From: an uncultured Erythrobacter sp.
GTDB taxonomy: Bacteria > Pseudomonadota > Alphaproteobacteria > Sphingomonadales > Sphingomonadaceae
Length of the DNA stretch: 64,000 bases
Assembly (NCBI RefSeq): GCF_947497915.1
Contig: NZ_CANMIJ010000001.1
Location: 861,611-925,610, forward strand
Direction: 5' to 3'
Shown here piece after piece: positions 1-7,273 of this stretch (the stretch's first letter is position 1; each line of letters starts with the position of its first letter). A model generated the notes under the pieces. That model saw only the letters and a program-made list of their open reading frames with translations. It did not search any database and was not told the origin of the DNA. Position numbers and translations under genes: made by a program.

Positions 1-429
1 GTATTCCGCCAGATCGGTGGCTTCAACGTCGACCTGCGCTATGCCGAAGATCAGGAGTTTCTCGCTCGGCTTATTGGTCAGGGCCTTCGCTTGGGGGGTA
101 TTGCGCGCCCGCTTGTTCGATACCGTATGAGCGAAGACGGTCTTTCCTGTGACTTCGAAGCAATGTTGGCCGGCTGGCGGACATTTGCGTGCAACTGGTT
201 GGAGATCGACGATCTCGTCCGGGCCGAAGCGACCTATTGCCGGTATCTTGCCCGCAGAGTTCTTCGCGCTGGAGGCGATATGGCGGTGGCCCGCTCATAT
301 GTGCGCCGCGGCCTCGCTGCTCACCGTCCGACTTTCATGTCTGCGCGCTCAAGGAGCCTCCTCACAATATGCGGAGCCTACGCTGGCGGTCTGATGCCGA
401 CTTCGATGCGCCGCGCTGTCTTCGCCTGA
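1..429 (+). CDS. Glycosyltransferase family 2, C-terminal part (cut by window edge)
   Basis: The reading frame is open from base 1 to a TGA at 427-429, giving the last 142 residues of a protein whose start lies outside the window. The visible beginning reads FRQIGGFNVDLRYAEDQEF, the usual end of a GT-A family 2 catalytic domain (a GGF-D motif followed by an acidic ED-E motif). After it comes an Arg- and Ala-rich helical tail of about 90 residues. Family 2 enzymes transfer a sugar from a nucleotide sugar to a growing glycan at the cytoplasmic membrane. The next gene, 20 bp downstream, is another family 2 enzyme, so this probably belongs to the exopolysaccharide cluster. The donor and acceptor cannot be read from the sequence. 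Confidence 0.85.
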   Translation, partial: VFRQIGGFNVDLRYAEDQEFLARLIGQGLRLGGIARPLVRYRMSEDGLSCDFEAMLAGWRTFACNWLEIDDLVRAEATYCRYLARRVLRAGGDMAVARSYVRRGLAAHRPTFMSARSRSLLTICGAYAGGLMPTSMRRAVFA

Positions 430-449
430 ACATATTCAAGGAAACCAAC

Positions 450-1436
450 ATGACTAAACCAAGAATGTCTGTCGTTATGCCGATCTACAACGTCGAGGCG
501 TTTGTAGGTGAGGCAGTTCAATCCGTGTTGAACCAGAGTTTCAAGGACTTTGAACTAATCTGCGTCGACGATGGAGGCCAAGATAGTTCAATGGACATCG
601 TTCGCAGTTTTTCAGACCCTCGCATTCGTATCATCTGTCAGAAAAATCGCGGTCTGGCCGGTGCGCGCAATACAGGCATCGCCCATGCTCGCGGCGAATA
701 TGTGGCGCTTCTGGACAGCGATGATGTGTGGCACCGTGACAAGCTTGTCCTTCACTATGTTCATCTTACTGCAAATGCGGATATCGGTGTCAGTTATGCT
801 GGTTCGCGCATGATTGACCGCGATGGAAAAGAGCTGGCAGTGGCAATGCGCCCTAAACTTGGGCGGGTTACAGCGCGGGATATCATTTGCCGCAATCCTG
901 TCGGCAATGGGAGCGCGCCGGTGCTTCGCCGATCCGCGCTTGATTTGGCAAGGGTTTCGCACCCGAGGGACGTAACCAGAGATTGCTGGTTCGATGAGGA
1001 CTTCCGCCAGTCAGAAGATATTGAAATGTGGCTTCGTCTCGCGGTCAAACATGGCGTCACCTTTGCTGGCATTGACGGTCTGTTGACCGACTACCGGATT
1101 ATTCCCGGCGCGCTTTCCGCAAACGTTGTGAAACAGTATCTGAGTTGGACGAAAATGCTCCGTAAGTTGAAGGGGTACGCGCCTGAGTTCGTCGACGAGC
1201 ACGGCCAGATCGCGCGTGCCTATCAACTGCGCTACCTCGCCCGGCGATCAATCCAGCTTGGCAATTTTGAGCTTGCCCGTGATTTCCTTAAGAAAGCCAT
1301 GGGTCTCAGCCCTCGCGTGCTTTTGGAAGAGCCTCGCAAAACGTTCGTTACAGGCGGCGCCGTCCTTCTTGGTATGCTGCTTGGCCGTGATCGCTTCGCT
1401 GCATTGATGCGTCCATATCTGAAGAACGCGGCATGA
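450..1436 (+). CDS. Glycosyltransferase family 2
   Basis: This is a 328-residue GT-A glycosyltransferase. The N-terminus shows the family signature: a VVMPIYN strand at residues 8-14, CVDDGG at 38-43, RGLAGARNTG around 67-76 and the metal/nucleotide-binding DSDD at 89-92. The frame is open further upstream to 189, but that part has no family similarity and overlaps the preceding gene. The ATG at 450 is preceded by AAGGAAACCAAC, a reasonable ribosome binding site, and starts exactly where family 2 domains start. The C-terminal 100 residues are helical and Arg-rich, as in enzymes that sit on the inner face of the membrane. It overlaps the next glycosyltransferase by 4 bp (ATGA), so the two are probably co-translated. 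The likely role is adding a sugar to the exopolysaccharide repeat unit; the sugar is unknown. Confidence 0.92.
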   Translation: MTKPRMSVVMPIYNVEAFVGEAVQSVLNQSFKDFELICVDDGGQDSSMDIVRSFSDPRIRIICQKNRGLAGARNTGIAHARGEYVALLDSDDVWHRDKLVLHYVHLTANADIGVSYAGSRMIDRDGKELAVAMRPKLGRVTARDIICRNPVGNGSAPVLRRSALDLARVSHPRDVTRDCWFDEDFRQSEDIEMWLRLAVKHGVTFAGIDGLLTDYRIIPGALSANVVKQYLSWTKMLRKLKGYAPEFVDEHGQIARAYQLRYLARRSIQLGNFELARDFLKKAMGLSPRVLLEEPRKTFVTGGAVLLGMLLGRDRFAALMRPYLKNAA

Positions 1437-2419
1437 TAGAAGTTGCGCACCTCCTGGACGATTTCGCAATGGGCGGCGTCACTCGTGCACTCACATTGTT
1501 TGAGCAGCCGGCGCTCGCCTCAATTGGCCATTCTCAGGTGGTACCGATCGACCCGTCGGCGCGGTTTGCGCCATCAATCCGTGCAAACTTGATCGTCGAT
1601 CATATGGCGCTTTCTTGGAAGCGTCTCGCGTTTCTTGCGAGCTTGCGAGCCCGAAACCCGCGCGCGCGAATTATCCATGTCGAACACAGCTACACGCGCA
1701 GCTTTGAGGCCAATCAGGTCGCGTCGCATGGCAGGTTTCGGACGATGATTAAGCTTGCTGCCCTGATGGTCGATCAGTTTGTTTGTGTTTCGCATGGACA
1801 GCGAGAATGGTTGGCTGACGATGTCGGCGTGTCAAAAGAGAAACTGCGAGTGATTTATCCTTGGAGCGGGCGTTTCGCGCTCGATTCCGTACCCGCAGCT
1901 TTACCTCGCGAAGACCGACCTCTCCGATTGCTCGCCTATGGGCGCTTTGCAGAAATCAAAAACTTCGCGGAGTTGATCATAGCTATGCGATCTTTCTCGA
2001 CCGATCAGGTTGAGCTTACGCTGTTCGGTGATGGCCCTGATCGTGAATGGCTCTCGAAACTAGCCGCTCCGCTTAGCCATGTGCAATTCGATGGTCCCAC
2101 CGACGATATCGGAAAATACCTTGCCGCCTGCGATGCGGTGATCGTGCCTTCTCGCAATGAGGCATTTGGGCTGGTTGCCACAGAAGCACGCCTTGCTGGG
2201 CGCGCTATCATCGTCGCCGATGTAGATGGTCTTCCGGAGCAAGTAGGCTCCGCAGGTCTGGCAGCGTCAATGATCGGGGCGAAAGACATCGATGCCGCCA
2301 TCCGGTGGGCATTGCATGCACCGCTTGCCGACATGGGCGCCGCAGGCCGCGTAGAAGTGGCTTCGCAGCACGATGAAATTGTAGCGCGCTGGCTTGAGCA
2401 ATTTGAGAAATCTGCGTGA
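1433..2419 (+). CDS. Glycosyltransferase family 4 (GT-B fold)
   Basis: This 328-residue protein has the GT-B layout. The N-terminal half begins EVAHLLDDFAMGGVTRAL, the usual opening with a glycine-rich acceptor loop. A GRFAEIKN motif follows at about 170-177, matching the GR...KN start of the Glycos_transf_1 domain. The donor-binding E-x7-E pair is visible at E243 and E251 (NEAFGLVATEA). Its start overlaps the stop of the upstream family 2 enzyme by 4 bp. It is the last gene of the + strand glycosyltransferase run and ends 150 bp from the convergent O-antigen ligase gene. It is slightly short for the family (350-400 residues is common) but no core motif is missing. The substrate cannot be inferred. 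Confidence 0.9.
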   Translation: MIEVAHLLDDFAMGGVTRALTLFEQPALASIGHSQVVPIDPSARFAPSIRANLIVDHMALSWKRLAFLASLRARNPRARIIHVEHSYTRSFEANQVASHGRFRTMIKLAALMVDQFVCVSHGQREWLADDVGVSKEKLRVIYPWSGRFALDSVPAALPREDRPLRLLAYGRFAEIKNFAELIIAMRSFSTDQVELTLFGDGPDREWLSKLAAPLSHVQFDGPTDDIGKYLAACDAVIVPSRNEAFGLVATEARLAGRAIIVADVDGLPEQVGSAGLAASMIGAKDIDAAIRWALHAPLADMGAAGRVEVASQHDEIVARWLEQFEKSA

Positions 2420-2501
2420 GAAAGCGCCATCAATACAGAAATAACCATTGGTACAATGACAGCCTGAACTTTGAGCATATCAGCTCTACGGGCTTCGTTG
2501 T

Positions 2502-2547
2502 GGCCGTCGATCCCCTTTCATGCGACCCGGGGGATCGGCGGCCTTTT
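2502..2547. terminator. Bidirectional rho-independent terminator between convergent operons
   Basis: A 14-bp stem with one G:T wobble is formed by GGCCGTCGATCCCC (2502-2515) and GGGGATCGGCGGCC (2530-2543), followed by TTTT. It lies midway between the glycosyltransferase ending at 2419 (+) and the O-antigen ligase gene ending at 2570 (-), so it can serve both transcripts, although the T-run is on the + side only. Confidence 0.75.
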
Positions 2548-2569
2548 CGGTTCTGAATTGATTGGCAAA

Positions 2570-3859
2570 CTAGGCCGTATCCTCGCTGCAGGCTGCGGTT
2601 GATGCAGGCACCAAAGCAGCGCCAATTATGACCAATGCTGGCCAGTACAGATAGGCGAGGATCTCAAGGTTCTCGCCGAAAGAGTAAAGAACGAGGACCA
2701 GCACCATACACAAACCGGTTTGCGCATCATTGCTGCGCATTGATCGCTTCAGAAGAATGCCGGCGGTCACCATCAGCGGAATTGCGAGAGCAAAGGCGCC
2801 CAATAGCCCTTTGACGAAGAGCAAGCCGAACCAGCTGTGGTGACTGCCGATAGGCATATATTCGACCAGATGCGGGCCATTTTCCACCACCCCATGGCCA
2901 AACCAGAAGGCTTCGGTCTGCCAGCGATCAATCGCGATCCGGCCGAGAATGGCACGAACCCGGCTGGAGTCAGCTCGGGCGGACGAAAACTCGTTGATCG
3001 CGGTATCGGCCAATTCGATCAGAAATGGGCCAAATATCGTGAGCATCAATACGGCGGGCGCCGCCAATAGCCACATCCACCACCTATCCATCCTTGCTGC
3101 AGCCCAGACAATCGGGGCAATCACGATTAGTGACACCAGTGCGAGACGGGATTGTGAGAAAACGGCGAGTGCCAACCCGCCAGCGATCCCAATGCTTTTC
3201 CAACCGACATGAGGCTCGCGTGCTGCTAGCAGAACGCAGATTACGCCGATCATCCCGGCAGCTGGCGACCACGGGGCAAAGAACTGCCATCTCGGTCTGC
3301 CAGCGCCCGGCTCAATCGTATAGAGCTGCGCCGCGAAGTAGTCTGGCCCTGCTCCTCCGAGCACCTTCAAAGGGGATACCCACAACAGTTCCGGCAGTCC
3401 AACAAATGGCGCGACTAGAAAGACTGGCAGGACCAAAAGGGTGTAGAGCCCAAGCTTGCAAATAGCGCGATAGATGACCTCGGGTCTGACCTTCAAAACG
3501 GCTCCTGCGAACGGGAATAGAGCAATAAGCGCCCAGCCTTTGGCCCAGCCAATCGAGGACTTGATTGTTTTTGCCAAACCCAATTCGAAATTTGCATGGC
3601 CGATCCAAAGGATCACCAGCATAGCGGCCATTCCTGCCAGCCAGACCTTGATTGCGAACGGTGTCGCCGCAGGTTTGCCTTCGCTTCCAGGCAAACCGCC
3701 CAGATACAATGAAAGCGCTACTATCGCCGCTAGCGTCCAGCCGAGGACGGGCCCAACAATGTAGAGCCCGCCGACCAGCCAAAGCGGCCAAGTCCAAACA
3801 ATGCTGAGCGCGATCAGGCGTTCGGCAGGAGTTTGCGGATGATGGGCTGACGCAGCCAT
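2570..3859 (-). CDS. O-antigen ligase / polysaccharide polymerase (Wzy-C family)
   Basis: This 429-residue polytopic membrane protein has about ten to twelve hydrophobic segments. A larger periplasmic loop lies in the C-terminal half and contains the SHHSWFG motif (near residue 335), typical of the Wzy_C/O-antigen ligase domain. Such proteins join lipid-linked repeat units or ligate polysaccharide in the periplasm. Here it follows a Wzz-like and a Wza-like gene, so it is most likely the polymerase of a Wzx/Wzy-type exopolysaccharide system. The first ATG (3859) overlaps the upstream gene by 46 bp and has no clear ribosome binding site, so the true start could lie a few codons downstream. No Wzx flippase is visible in the window. 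Confidence 0.8.
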   Translation of the reverse strand: MAASAHHPQTPAERLIALSIVWTWPLWLVGGLYIVGPVLGWTLAAIVALSLYLGGLPGSEGKPAATPFAIKVWLAGMAAMLVILWIGHANFELGLAKTIKSSIGWAKGWALIALFPFAGAVLKVRPEVIYRAICKLGLYTLLVLPVFLVAPFVGLPELLWVSPLKVLGGAGPDYFAAQLYTIEPGAGRPRWQFFAPWSPAAGMIGVICVLLAAREPHVGWKSIGIAGGLALAVFSQSRLALVSLIVIAPIVWAAARMDRWWMWLLAAPAVLMLTIFGPFLIELADTAINEFSSARADSSRVRAILGRIAIDRWQTEAFWFGHGVVENGPHLVEYMPIGSHHSWFGLLFVKGLLGAFALAIPLMVTAGILLKRSMRSNDAQTGLCMVLVLVLYSFGENLEILAYLYWPALVIIGAALVPASTAACSEDTA

Positions 3860-5247
3860 AGAAGGAGAAATCCAATAATGAGAATGATGGTTGCCGCGAG
3901 CGCTCCTGCGATCACAAGCAATGGTGATGGCGCAGAAGTCGAGCGGGGCAGGGACGGTGCTTCGAGCGTTTGAACAAGCGGGTAAGATGCGAACGGATCG
4001 GATTTGTTCGTGTCCAATTGCGCCAGAGCGGAACTGAAGACTGCTTCGGCAACACGCAGATCGCGGAGCAAGTCGGCGAGCTTTGCTGCCTGTTCAACCT
4101 GCTGTTCGGTATCAGATGACTGGGCAGAGATCTGGCGGCGTAATTCCGCAAGCGCCGCGCCGTTTCCTGCATGACCGCTATCTCTTTCGGAAAGGCTCGC
4201 GAAAAGACGTTCGCGTGTATCGGAGACGGCCAGATCAGCGAATGCAAGAACACGTTCACCAGATAGGCCGGTGAGGGCTTCGCCGCGCGCAGCCAAGTCA
4301 GCTTTAAGCGCAGATTGTTCAGCAGCCAGTTCCTCCATCGAACCGTGCGCATCACCGAGTGTACCGCTGCGTTCGCTGCGTTCGCCGGTTGCTGCGGCAT
4401 GTCGGCGCAACAATTCCTGGAATTGTGGATCGGCTTTCATCTGCATCGCCCGGCGGGCCTGCGGCAGACTGATCGAAAGTGTTCTCGATAGACGAGAGGT
4501 GGCAGCTCCGCTTTCAGCGAGGCTGACGCGCCTTTCGCGCTCGTTCTGTTTCAGCCTGTCGAGTGCCGAGATGCGTCCTGCGAACTGATCGAGAGAGACG
4601 AGCCCGGTTTCACCCTGAAATTCTAGCAGGGCAGCTTGTGCCGTGTCGACCTTCGCTTCAAGCTCGCCAATCCGTTTTGATCCTGCACTTTCTCGCGTTT
4701 CAGCTTCGTCGTTACGCAAATTCTCTAACGCGGTATCAAATGCTGTCTGCAACGCGGCCATGCGATCCTGCGCAATTTGTGCAGTCGGGCCACTCATACG
4801 GACTTCTATCAAATTGGTTTGATCAATCAGTTTGATTGATGGCTCTGGAAACTGGCCTTCGTCCTCGCCTGCAATCTTGGCGGCATCGCGCAAGACTAGA
4901 TCGGACATCAGCAAACGCTTGTAATTTTCGGTCGGGCTCAAAGAAGGCGATGAAAATGCCGAGGAGGTGTTAGTTGATGCCTGACCGATCGATTCAAGGT
5001 TCATACTGGCTCCGACCCCGGTGCCGGGAAGGATCAACGTCATACGGCTGTCATAACTGTCAGGCGCAAAAGCGATGTAGCCAAGTGCAACCATCCAAAT
5101 GAGGGCCAATGGCGCTGCTATAGCGGCGATGTACCGTTTGTAACGGCCGACCGATGGCATCCCGTCGCGTGCCATGATCCACAGGCGGATCAACAGGCGC
5201 GGCGGGTTGTCGCCATATACTTCCGGTGAGAGCGCAAAAGGTATCAT
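3814..5247 (-). CDS. Wzz-like polysaccharide co-polymerase / chain-length determinant
   Basis: This 477-residue inner-membrane protein has one transmembrane segment near residues 39-60, a long periplasmic part rich in heptad-like Glu/Ala/Arg/Leu sequence (coiled coil, roughly 165-410), and a second transmembrane segment near 440-462. This is the topology of PCP/Wzz proteins, which set polysaccharide chain length and connect polymerase with exporter. There is no Walker A motif after the second membrane segment, so it is not a fused BY-kinase. A Pro-rich stretch (APSLPRSTSAPSP) just before the second membrane segment matches the PCP proline motif region. Its start overlaps the wza-like stop by 4 bp, and its end overlaps the polymerase gene. 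Confidence 0.85.
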   Translation of the reverse strand: MIPFALSPEVYGDNPPRLLIRLWIMARDGMPSVGRYKRYIAAIAAPLALIWMVALGYIAFAPDSYDSRMTLILPGTGVGASMNLESIGQASTNTSSAFSSPSLSPTENYKRLLMSDLVLRDAAKIAGEDEGQFPEPSIKLIDQTNLIEVRMSGPTAQIAQDRMAALQTAFDTALENLRNDEAETRESAGSKRIGELEAKVDTAQAALLEFQGETGLVSLDQFAGRISALDRLKQNERERRVSLAESGAATSRLSRTLSISLPQARRAMQMKADPQFQELLRRHAAATGERSERSGTLGDAHGSMEELAAEQSALKADLAARGEALTGLSGERVLAFADLAVSDTRERLFASLSERDSGHAGNGAALAELRRQISAQSSDTEQQVEQAAKLADLLRDLRVAEAVFSSALAQLDTNKSDPFASYPLVQTLEAPSLPRSTSAPSPLLVIAGALAATIILIIGFLLLWLRQPIIRKLLPNA

Positions 5248-6491
5248 AGCGCACTATCCAGCAAAATTGCCGGCGTCGCTGTATTAACAGCCTGCGAAAC
5301 CAATCCGATGGCTTCGCGGAAATTTGTCCAGCGGCTGTCGTAACATGCAATCGCATCGCCCGGCATCAGGTAGGGGTTAAGTGCATCTCGATTGGCATTG
5401 CGGACGAGACGTTCAATATCGCGCTCGATTACAATGCTCTGGCCGTTGATCGGATTGCGGGAGATCAAGACCGCGCGGCGATCAGATTGCATGTAGCTGC
5501 CACCCACGCAATTCGCCGCGACAAGCCCTTGTAGCAACCGCGTGCCATATGGCAGCGATGTCGTCTTTTCACCAATCGCGGCGCCCGCATTGTTGTTTGC
5601 GCCGCGGGTCAGGTTCGACATGTAAACACGAATGCCGGGCGCAGTGAGCGGGGTCGGGCGGACAAGATCCGCATTGAAACAGGTGCGGCTGGGAACAATT
5701 ACGCGATCACCAGTGGCGATGGCCACATCGCGGCTGGACCAGCCATGGATAAAACCTGACAGATCAAATTCTGCGTAGGTTCGCCCTCGTACCAAGTAGA
5801 TGCGTTGCACATCCGCATCGGGGCGAACTCCGCCGGCTGCACGTATTGCGCCGGCGATGGTGCGCGTTGGGTTGTCATCACCGCTTACAGCGCCTTCACG
5901 CAAACCGATGCGACCCTCGGGGGATCGTTCTCCGGCGCGAACTGCGCCCGGTTGGAATACCGCACCGCCAACTGCGACAGATGCTCCGCTTGCTTCTATC
6001 AGTGCGACCCGAACGGCGTTGCGGAGAGGCCGGACAACGCCTGCGGAGACAAGCTGTGTGCGGAGCACGCGAGTGACCTCACCAATCGACATGTTGCTGG
6101 TTTGCACAGGTGGCATACCGCGCAAGGCGAGTGAGCCATCGCTATCGATCACGTATGTGCCGGAGAGGCGGTCATCATCACCGAGAATGGAAATCTCAAG
6201 CCGGTCGCCGGCTCCCAATGGCGCCGTTCTGTCGAGAAAGCGGGCAGGCGCGACGCGTTGCAAAGTGTCGAGTTCGCGCGGGACGCTCCAGTCGCAAGTC
6301 GGCGCATCGCGAGCAACAGGAGCTTCACTGATCCAGTCGCCTTGGGGTTGGCGGCTACCCTCATATGCCAATTGGCCGGGGGCGTAGATTGCTGATCTGG
6401 AGTTTGATGGGGCAGGACCCGCAACGCAGCCTGCAACTAACGATGCAGAGATCATCGCAGCGAGTGTTGAGGCTTTGGTCAAACTTGGCAT
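5244..6491 (-). CDS. Wza-like polysaccharide export lipoprotein
   Basis: This 415-residue outer-membrane exporter begins with a lipoprotein signal peptide (lipobox LVAGC, Cys22). The polysaccharide export domain follows at about residues 90-170 (GAGDRLEISILGDD...LALRG), then SLBB-like beta-grasp regions (VGGAVFQPGAV). Proteins of this family form the outer-membrane channel that works with a Wzz-type partner. The frame is open upstream to 6641, but the ATG at 6491 is preceded by ACGGAGACGACA and begins directly at the signal peptide, so it is preferred. It is the first gene of the wza-wzz-wzy operon. A sigma-54-like sequence lies just upstream (6527-6541), divergent from the H-NOX operon, which suggests regulation by the neighbouring NtrC-type protein. 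Confidence 0.9.
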   Translation of the reverse strand: MPSLTKASTLAAMISASLVAGCVAGPAPSNSRSAIYAPGQLAYEGSRQPQGDWISEAPVARDAPTCDWSVPRELDTLQRVAPARFLDRTAPLGAGDRLEISILGDDDRLSGTYVIDSDGSLALRGMPPVQTSNMSIGEVTRVLRTQLVSAGVVRPLRNAVRVALIEASGASVAVGGAVFQPGAVRAGERSPEGRIGLREGAVSGDDNPTRTIAGAIRAAGGVRPDADVQRIYLVRGRTYAEFDLSGFIHGWSSRDVAIATGDRVIVPSRTCFNADLVRPTPLTAPGIRVYMSNLTRGANNNAGAAIGEKTTSLPYGTRLLQGLVAANCVGGSYMQSDRRAVLISRNPINGQSIVIERDIERLVRNANRDALNPYLMPGDAIACYDSRWTNFREAIGLVSQAVNTATPAILLDSAL

Positions 6492-6526
6492 TGTCGTCTC
6501 CGTGGGTCTGGTTTGTCCATAGTGTT

Positions 6527-6541
6527 CCAAGGACTGTGCCA
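6527..6541 (-). promoter_or_regulatory. Candidate sigma-54 promoter of the wza operon
   Basis: On the minus strand the sequence reads TGGCAC-AGTCC-TTGG. The -24 element is a perfect TGGCAC and the spacing between GG and the -12 G is the canonical 12 bp. The -12 element is TTGG instead of TTGC, so the last conserved C is missing. Transcription would begin near 6515, giving a leader of about 24 nt that includes the GGAG ribosome site of wza. The position fits well but the -12 mismatch makes this tentative. Confidence 0.45.
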
Positions 6542-6578
6542 AACTTGCAGAACGGCTGAATTCTGCGGTTTGTGCAAA

Positions 6579-6647
6579 TTGCGAGACGCCGTATTCGCAA
6601 AAAGCGACAGCAATATTTGCAATTTGCAATGATTTTTGCATTATGCA
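6579..6647. promoter_or_regulatory. Cluster of inverted and direct repeats, candidate enhancer (UAS)
   Basis: The AT-rich stretch between the divergent promoters holds a perfect inverted repeat TTGCGA-N10-TCGCAA (6579-6600), a tandem 7-bp repeat TTTGCAA TTTGCAA (6616-6629) and a 5-1-5 palindrome TGCATTATGCA (6637-6647). The first lies about 116-137 bp upstream of the predicted H-NOX start site and about 64-85 bp upstream of the predicted wza start site, distances normal for sigma-54 activator sites. Which repeat, if any, is bound by the adjacent regulator is unknown. Confidence 0.4.
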
Positions 6648-6689
6648 TCATCCAATGCCCGTTTGCGGTGGGTCGAAATGCAAAAAAAT

Positions 6690-6705
6690 CGGCACGGTAT
6701 TTGCT
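6690..6705 (+). promoter_or_regulatory. Sigma-54 (-24/-12) promoter of the H-NOX/regulator operon
   Basis: The sequence CGGCAC-GGTAT-TTGCT matches the sigma-54 consensus TGGCAC-N5-TTGCW except for the first base. GG (6691-6692) and GC (6703-6704) have the required spacing. The predicted start site is near 6716, 27 bp before the H-NOX ATG at 6743. Because the second gene of the operon encodes a sigma-54 activator, autoregulation is likely. Confidence 0.7.
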
Positions 6706-6742
6706 TTATGGAAAACAGAACAATTTTCGGAGACGTGCCAAA

Positions 6743-7273
6743 ATGAAGGGTATTATTTACGCGGAGCTGCTCGGGTTCCTCGATTCCAAGGGTGGGCCAA
6801 GCTTCACGGAACAGGTGCTTGAAGGAGCGGAACTTCCGCATGGCGGCGTGTTCTCACGCGTGTCGCGCTATCCATGGGAGCAAGCCGTTCAGGTCGTGAC
6901 GTCGGCGTCAAGGATAAGCGGCGCAGACGCCAATGACCTATGCGAAGAATTCGGCAGGTTCCTGTTTGATCGGTTTACCGTTTTGTACACGGAGATCGTC
7001 AATCGGTATCCAACTGCTGAAACAATGCTCGATCACGTCGAGGACCACATCCATGAAGAGGTGAAAATTCTCTATCCTGACGCGGTCCCGCCAACAGTGA
7101 CTTCGCGCAGAGATGGCGACGACTTCGTCGTTGAATACCAATCTCACCGCCCGTTTGCGTTTATTGCCTATGGCCTTGTTCAAGGGTGCATGAAGCACTT
7201 TGGCGATACGCGCACGATGGAATGGGTCAATCCAGACCCGACCGGCAAAACTGCCCATTTCAGGATACATTGA
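6743..7273 (+). CDS. H-NOX (heme NO/O2-binding, HNOB) domain protein
   Basis: This stand-alone 176-residue H-NOX domain has the full family length. It opens MKGIIY like other proteobacterial H-NOX proteins. The proximal heme ligand is expected at H104 in HIHEEVKILYP, followed by the conserved proline (P116/P117). The heme-propionate motif Y-x-S-x-R is Y132-S134-R136 (YQSHR). Such proteins bind NO (sometimes O2) at ferrous heme and pass the signal to a partner kinase, cyclase or phosphodiesterase. The frame extends upstream to 6572, but the ATG at 6743 follows a CGGAG site and a sigma-54 promoter and matches the family start. Its stop TGA shares a base with the next ATG, so H-NOX and the response regulator are translationally coupled. 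No adjacent histidine kinase is present. Confidence 0.92.
   Translation: MKGIIYAELLGFLDSKGGPSFTEQVLEGAELPHGGVFSRVSRYPWEQAVQVVTSASRISGADANDLCEEFGRFLFDRFTVLYTEIVNRYPTAETMLDHVEDHIHEEVKILYPDAVPPTVTSRRDGDDFVVEYQSHRPFAFIAYGLVQGCMKHFGDTRTMEWVNPDPTGKTAHFRIH

Noticed and set aside
6492..6641. N-terminal extension of the Wza-like protein to 6641
   Set aside because: The extra 50 residues have no signal peptide, overlap the promoter region, and the ATG at 6491 has a good ribosome site and begins the lipoprotein signal.
6572..6742. N-terminal extension of H-NOX
   Set aside because: The H-NOX family begins with MKGII-like sequence at 6743; the upstream part is the intergenic regulatory region.
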